This document shows, one piece after another, positions 28,301 to 33,290 of a stretch of 33,290 nt of DNA. The notes below the pieces were generated by a model, which was given only the letters and a program-made list of their open reading frames with translations, did no database searches and was not told the origin of the DNA. Positions within the stretch are counted from its first letter, which is position 1. Each line of letters starts with the position of its first letter. This DNA is from Bacteroidales bacterium (GTDB taxonomy: Bacteria; Bacteroidota; Bacteroidia; Bacteroidales; JAIORY01), in the NCBI GenBank assembly GCA_030630005.1, contig DAOVNY010000004.1, positions 1 through 33,290 on the forward strand, in the 5' to 3' direction. The position numbers and the translations under genes were made by a program.

Positions 28301-28536
28301 AATTCCTCAAATATACAAAAACATTTTAAATATTAAATTCCCCAAATCATAAATGCCGAGCTTTGCTCGAGCATCTTCCGAATCCTCGGATTCGTGAATC
28401 CGGGACTCGAAGCTCTGCTTCGGGATCATAAATCCATCAGCCTTTATCTATCAGCACAAACCTATCATAAAGCCACAACAGTACAACAGTTCCCATTCCA
28501 ATTCCTGTAACTACCATCCAAAAATCGTAAGGGTGA
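28301..28536. repeat. Imperfect direct repeat (right copy), ending in the 3' end of the MFS gene
   Basis: aattcctcaaatatacaaaaacattttaaatatt...cataaatccatcagcctttatct...gtaagggtga matches 27012-27190. Confidence 0.85.
28357..28424. repeat. Cluster of three small GC-rich hairpins
   Basis: CGAGC-TTT-GCTCG (28357-28369), CGAATCC-TC-GGATTCG (28379-28394), GAAGC-TCT-GCTTC (28409-28421, extendable). Confidence 0.75.
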
Positions 28537-29885
28537 TAGGTGTTCCATAGGTGGTTAGATAATTCGGGAATGCTCATATTTAATTTTGTGGCGGCGGTGT
28601 TTACAAAATCGTTTTGAGTAAAATTATCTGATATCTCCGGTATGTTCAATCCTCTTGCTTCAACTTCGGTGCGGAGTAATGATATTTTGTCAGACATACG
28701 TCCGTAAACATCTCCCGAAATTATTCCTGCAAAAAAATTGCCTCCCGCCATCGGCAAAAAATAACATCCCATATAAAGAGCCACTTTGTCTTTAGGGGCA
28801 ATCCTGCCAATGTATTCGAGTATCTTGGGAGAGCTTACCATTTCACCAATCCCGAAAATAAAAATTGTAAGAAACAAATAAAACGGGTTGCGGGTTACAA
28901 ACCATAAACCAATTCCTATGGCGGAAATCAAAAAACCGGATATCATGGTGTTGAGTGGTTTGTATTTCATGACAATGGTAGAAACAGTAATCTGGAAAAT
29001 TACAATGTACAGAGCATCAATATTAACAAGCATCTCGGGTGAAATAGTTCCGTTGTCGTTTCCAATGGCGGAGGCAAGGGCAGGGGAGATGTTTGCAATA
29101 GCATTGTAAATTACTGATGTGTCTATCCATTGTTCGATAAAAACCGGCAGAGTGTAAAACAACTGATTGTACATTGTCCAGAAACCAATTATAATTATCA
29201 GAAACAATAAAAGCTTTATGTCTTTTAAAGCAGAAAAGATGTTTTTAAAGATAGTGACCATTGACTTTCCGAGAGCTTCGGTATTTGGTTTTCTTTCGGG
29301 TTCTTTAAAGAAGAAAATAACAAGAATCATATTTATTCCAATCACCACCGAAGACATCACAAAAACAAAAAACCAGTCCACTTCACGGAGTTTGGATGCG
29401 AATATTGGTCCGATAAAAGCACCAATATTTACTATCATGTAAAATATCCCGAAACCAATAGATGCTGTTTTGTCGTTTGTTGTTTTTGCAATAGTTGCCG
29501 AGATTACAGGTTTAAAAAGCCCGGCTCCAACGGCAAGATATAAAAAGACAAACCACATTGATGTGTAAGTCTTAAATAATCCCATCATCAGGTAACCGCT
29601 CGACAGAATTATATATGCGATAATAAGTACTTTTTTGTATCCGTATTTGTCGGCAATAGCACCGGTAATTACGGGTAGGAAATACAAAACGGCAACTACT
29701 GTTCCCATCAGATAACCTTTTTGTACTTGGGTAAATCCCAATGCTCCGGTATCTTTTGAGGCGGTCAGATAAATTGCCAAAACCATAAATAATCCATACC
29801 ACGCCCAGCGTTCGAATAACTCCATTGTGTTTGCTACCCAAAAAGTACGGGGAAATTTCTTAAAAGTGTGTGAAAGTCTGCTCAT
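28437..29885 (-). CDS. MFS transporter, POT/PTR-like
   Basis: Polytopic; 'MELFERWAWYGLFMVLAIYLT', 'GAIADKYGYKKVLIIAYIILSSGY', 'IFGIGEMVSSPKILEYIGRIAPKDKVALYMG'. Confidence 0.88.
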   Translation of the reverse strand: MSRLSHTFKKFPRTFWVANTMELFERWAWYGLFMVLAIYLTASKDTGALGFTQVQKGYLMGTVVAVLYFLPVITGAIADKYGYKKVLIIAYIILSSGYLMMGLFKTYTSMWFVFLYLAVGAGLFKPVISATIAKTTNDKTASIGFGIFYMIVNIGAFIGPIFASKLREVDWFFVFVMSSVVIGINMILVIFFFKEPERKPNTEALGKSMVTIFKNIFSALKDIKLLLFLIIIIGFWTMYNQLFYTLPVFIEQWIDTSVIYNAIANISPALASAIGNDNGTISPEMLVNIDALYIVIFQITVSTIVMKYKPLNTMISGFLISAIGIGLWFVTRNPFYLFLTIFIFGIGEMVSSPKILEYIGRIAPKDKVALYMGCYFLPMAGGNFFAGIISGDVYGRMSDKISLLRTEVEARGLNIPEISDNFTQNDFVNTAATKLNMSIPELSNHLWNTYHPYDFWMVVTGIGMGTVVLLWLYDRFVLIDKG

Positions 29886-29904
29886 GTTTCAATTGATATT
29901 AATT

Positions 29905-30822
29905 TTATTTCACTGACAAATATGGAACTATTTTTTGAAATAATGAATCATTTACAAGACCAATTTTTTTGAGCTGCTTAATATTTTTAAGTTGCCCTTG
30001 TTTTTTTCTGAGTTTAAAAATTTGTGAAGTCAGTTCGTAAGAAATGTATGGATGCCTGAGTAATTCTTTAAATCCGGCATTGTTAATATTGATTTTTTTG
30101 ATTTTTTCCGGTTTAACCGAAATATTTTTTATTATCATTTTTAAGCGGGTGCTGTCAAAACCATAGATTTCCAGAAGCTGATCTTTGGAATAGAATCCTC
30201 CAAGCAGATTGCGGTATTTTATTATTCGTGATGAAAAAGCCGGTCCGATGCCATAAAGTTTTGTTAGTCCGGCGGAGTCGGTGGTGTTAAGTTCTATTAT
30301 TATTTTCTTTTTGACCTGAGGTTTTTTAACGATTTCTTTTTGTTGTTTCTCTTTATGTTGTTTCTTTTTTGTGGGGATTGTTATGAATGGTTCTAATGAT
30401 TTATATTTCCTTTCGCTAATGCTGTATATTTTTTTCAGGTCTTCTTTTTTGTAGAATTTACCTCCTTTTTCCTTATAGTTTTTAATTACTTTAATTTGCT
30501 TTTCAGATAAACCCAGTTTTTTCCATTCTTTGGCAGATAAATGATTGGGGTCAAATTCGAATAATTTTATTTGCTGATTTATGCTTTCTGAAATTATTTT
30601 CTTTTGCCTGATATTATTTAAAGAATCAAAATATTCTGTCTTTGATTTTTCATAAAATGATATTTCTTTTTCAAATTCAGAATAGTCAAACTCAGTATTA
30701 TTTGTAAATCTTGGTGGTAATATATTGATTAACAATAAAGTTAATATCAGCGAAAGCAAAACAAAAATCCCCTGTCTTTCTCTTTTGTTAAAACTAAAAT
30801 ATTCTTTCAGGAATCGTAGCAT
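29905..30822 (-). CDS. Helix-hairpin-helix (ComEA-like) protein with N-terminal TM
   Basis: ELNTTDSAGLTKLYGIGPAFSSRIIKYRNLLGGFYSKDQLLEIYG; NINNAGFKELLRHPYI. Confidence 0.88.
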   Translation of the reverse strand: MLRFLKEYFSFNKRERQGIFVLLSLILTLLLINILPPRFTNNTEFDYSEFEKEISFYEKSKTEYFDSLNNIRQKKIISESINQQIKLFEFDPNHLSAKEWKKLGLSEKQIKVIKNYKEKGGKFYKKEDLKKIYSISERKYKSLEPFITIPTKKKQHKEKQQKEIVKKPQVKKKIIIELNTTDSAGLTKLYGIGPAFSSRIIKYRNLLGGFYSKDQLLEIYGFDSTRLKMIIKNISVKPEKIKKININNAGFKELLRHPYISYELTSQIFKLRKKQGQLKNIKQLKKIGLVNDSLFQKIVPYLSVK

Positions 30823-30905
30823 AGTGATTGGAATTAAAATTTAATAAAGGAAAACACACTTTTGTTTAATAACAAAAACTAAAAAATGTTCCAGAAGGGG
30901 ATGTG

Positions 30906-32582
30906 TTATTTGTACTTCTTTATCTCTCCACTTTTCAATCGCTTCATATAAGATTTAAGATCTTTTCTAACTTCACCGGATAAAAGTAATAAACCGAAGA
31001 TATTTGGGAAAGCCATGCTAAGAATCATCATATCCGAGAAATCAATTACAACATCAAGAGTTGAAGAAGCACCGATTACAGCAAAACTTAAAAATACGAT
31101 TTGAAAAATTATTGTGCCGGTTTTACGGTTTCCGAGTTTGTTTTCAAAAAATCCTCCAAATAAATAATCAAATCCTTTTAAACCATAATACGACCATGAG
31201 ACCATTGTTGAGAAAGCAAATAAAAATATTGCAACTGCCAGTAAATAAGGGAACCATGAGAATACACTTCCGAATGCAGCGGATGTTAATTGCGAACCTT
31301 CGAGGTTTCCCGGGTTTAAGTAAAATCCTGAGAAAATAATAACTAAGGCTGTCATGGTGCAAATAACCACAGTATCGATAAAAGGTTCTAAGAGAGCAAC
31401 AATACCCTCGCTGATAGGTTCATCGGTTTTAACGGCAGAGTGAGCAATTGATGCTGAGCCAACTCCTGCTTCGTTGGAGAATGATGCTCTTTGAAAACCT
31501 AATATCAGAACACCTATAAATCCACCTTTCATTGCCATAGCATTAAATGCTCCATCAATAATTAATTTGAATACTTCACCAATATGAGTAATGTTCATAA
31601 AGATAATTACCAAAGCTGTACTAACATAAAGCAGCGACATTAAAGGGACAACTTTGGAAGTAATATTTCCTATGCTTTTTATTCCTCCAATGATAACTAA
31701 TCCCACAAGAATTGCTATAAAAATTCCAAAATAAGCTCCTTTGCCTTCCAGAAATGGAATAAATAAAGCAAGTTGTGAAAAGGCTTGATTAGCCTGAAAC
31801 ATATTGCCACCTCCAAAAGAGCAACCCATTATTAAAATTGCAAAAATAACTGCAAGTACTTTTCCTAAAATACCAAGATTTCGTTTTTTTAAAGCCCGGC
31901 TCAGATAATACATAGGTCCGCCTGAAACTTGTCCTGAAGAATCAATTTTTCTGTATTTGACTGCAAGAGAACATTCAACAAATTTGGATGACATTCCAAG
32001 AAATCCGGCGACTATCATCCAGAAAGTAGCTCCCGGACCGCCAATAGCGATCGCAATGGCAACACTTGCAATATTTCCTAAGCCAACGGTTGCCGATAAA
32101 GCTGTTGTCAGAGCCTGAAAATGCGAGACTTCCCCTTTGTCGCCGGCTTTATCATATTTTCCGCGTATTAATTGAATGCTGTGACCGAAAGCACGGAAAT
32201 TTATAAAACGCATTTTAATTGTAAAAAAAACAGCTCCCAAAACAAGCCATAAAACCACTATTGGAACTCCCTGTTTTTTGTGATTGCCATCAGCATCAAG
32301 CACAGGGCTGCCATCATTATAATAGAGATATGGATTGCGGATACCCATTGCTTCCAACGGATCCCAAAATAAAACATAACCCATGGAATTAACAATCGGC
32401 TCAAAAAATTCGTTTATTTTTTGGCTAAAAGTTTTTTCGGTATCAATAGTTGTTGAAGGAATATTTTCTGTTTGTTCCTGAAGATTTAAAGTGTCCTCAG
32501 TAACATAATTTTTCGAAGCATTTGATTGTATTGAAATAGAAAATAATAATGCGATAAAAATAAAAAATAACCAATGCTTCAT
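30906..32582 (-). CDS. Sodium:alanine/glycine symporter (AGCS family)
   Basis: [65 protein letters not shown]. Likely start MKHWLFF at 32582 rather than 32648. Confidence 0.93.
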   Translation of the reverse strand: MKHWLFFIFIALLFSISIQSNASKNYVTEDTLNLQEQTENIPSTTIDTEKTFSQKINEFFEPIVNSMGYVLFWDPLEAMGIRNPYLYYNDGSPVLDADGNHKKQGVPIVVLWLVLGAVFFTIKMRFINFRAFGHSIQLIRGKYDKAGDKGEVSHFQALTTALSATVGLGNIASVAIAIAIGGPGATFWMIVAGFLGMSSKFVECSLAVKYRKIDSSGQVSGGPMYYLSRALKKRNLGILGKVLAVIFAILIMGCSFGGGNMFQANQAFSQLALFIPFLEGKGAYFGIFIAILVGLVIIGGIKSIGNITSKVVPLMSLLYVSTALVIIFMNITHIGEVFKLIIDGAFNAMAMKGGFIGVLILGFQRASFSNEAGVGSASIAHSAVKTDEPISEGIVALLEPFIDTVVICTMTALVIIFSGFYLNPGNLEGSQLTSAAFGSVFSWFPYLLAVAIFLFAFSTMVSWSYYGLKGFDYLFGGFFENKLGNRKTGTIIFQIVFLSFAVIGASSTLDVVIDFSDMMILSMAFPNIFGLLLLSGEVRKDLKSYMKRLKSGEIKKYK

Positions 32583-32648
32583 ATTAATTATTGATATGTG
32601 ATGATTGAGTTGAAAGATTATTTTACAAAAATGATAAAATAATGGCAA

Positions 32649-33290
32649 TTAAAAAATATTTGTCCGGGATTTATTTTTATTCTTCAACTTTCTCATCTCA
32701 GCAAAATATTTCCTCGTTTCACTCATCACAACCGGAGTGAGTAATATTAAGGCGATTAGATTTGGAATAGTCATAAAGGTGATGACCATATCAACAAAGT
32801 GCCATACAAGTTCGATGCCCCAAATTGCTCCCAAAAAAACAAATAATCCGTATAGGTATCTATATGGTTTTATGAATTTTTCGCCAAATAAATAATTTAT
32901 TGCTCTTGTTCCGTAATACGACCAACTGATAATTGTACTGAAGGCAAAAAGAATTAAGCCAATGGCTACAATATGTTTTGCAAGAAAAGATAAACCTATT
33001 TTAGATAAACCTCTTGACATACCTTCAACAGTCATTGCAATTTCTTCGGTATTGGAATTCCACGCGCCTGTAACAATAATAACTAATGCAGTTAAAGTAC
33101 AAATAATAAGAGTGTCAACAAGTGGACCTACTGATGCAACAAGACCTTCACGAGCAGAGTACTCGGTTTTTGCTGCAGCATGAGCAATGGCGGCAGAGCC
33201 TTGTCCTGCCTCGTTTGAAAATAATCCGCGCCTTACTCCCCACAACAAAGTCATCATAAATGTAGAACCTACAAAACCTCCTGTTACAGC
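32649..33290 (-). CDS. Sodium:alanine/glycine symporter (AGCS family), C-terminal part, runs off the window
   Basis: GLFSNEAGQGSAAIAHAAAKTEYSAREGLVASVGPLVDTLIICTLTAL; frame stays open to 33290. Confidence 0.92.
   Translation of the reverse strand, partial: AVTGGFVGSTFMMTLLWGVRRGLFSNEAGQGSAAIAHAAAKTEYSAREGLVASVGPLVDTLIICTLTALVIIVTGAWNSNTEEIAMTVEGMSRGLSKIGLSFLAKHIVAIGLILFAFSTIISWSYYGTRAINYLFGEKFIKPYRYLYGLFVFLGAIWGIELVWHFVDMVITFMTIPNLIALILLTPVVMSETRKYFAEMRKLKNKNKSRTNIF

Noticed and set aside
29572-29841. 89-aa minus-strand ORF overlapping the MFS gene in another frame
   Set aside because: Out-of-frame shadow of the transporter coding sequence.
30906-33290. Tandem AGCS symporters as a novelty
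   Set aside because: Ordinary tandem paralogues; no unusual structure.

Overview
AT-rich Bacteroidetes-type chromosomal window. 1) A core envelope block: a partial BNR/sortilin-like protein, lpxC/fabZ fusion, lpxA, efp, lpxD-like, O-antigen ligase-like gene, two Wzz-like genes, aminotransferase, heptose-7-P kinase-like gene, menG/ubiE, porT-like gene and tRNA-Glu(TTC). 2) A transition zone: a T9SS-sorted VCBS/FG-GAP gene broken by two frameshifts, GNAT, an uncharacterised three-gene cluster (membrane protein, 61-aa protein, winged-helix regulator), a LDPGTGS/sulfatase-like remnant and a DUF1456 gene. 3) An accessory island at about 20.7-28.4 kb. All its genes are on the minus strand: RhuM, Bro-N, KilA-N, DUF2971, GNAT, a TM/coiled-coil protein and a second RhuM. 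The island's spacers contain shared repeats and short fragments of lost genes that look restriction-modification associated. 4) An MFS/POT transporter, a helix-hairpin-helix protein and two AGCS symporters. The most interesting signals are in the island. A 107-bp exact direct repeat gives two unrelated genes (Bro-N and KilA-N) the same 5' leader and N-terminus. A dispersed ~75-bp repeat sits at cassette junctions. The second RhuM gene carries an overlapping 5' stub of a type I restriction hsdR fused to a duplicated 3' end of the neighbouring transporter gene. All family assignments are from reading the protein sequences; no searches were run.
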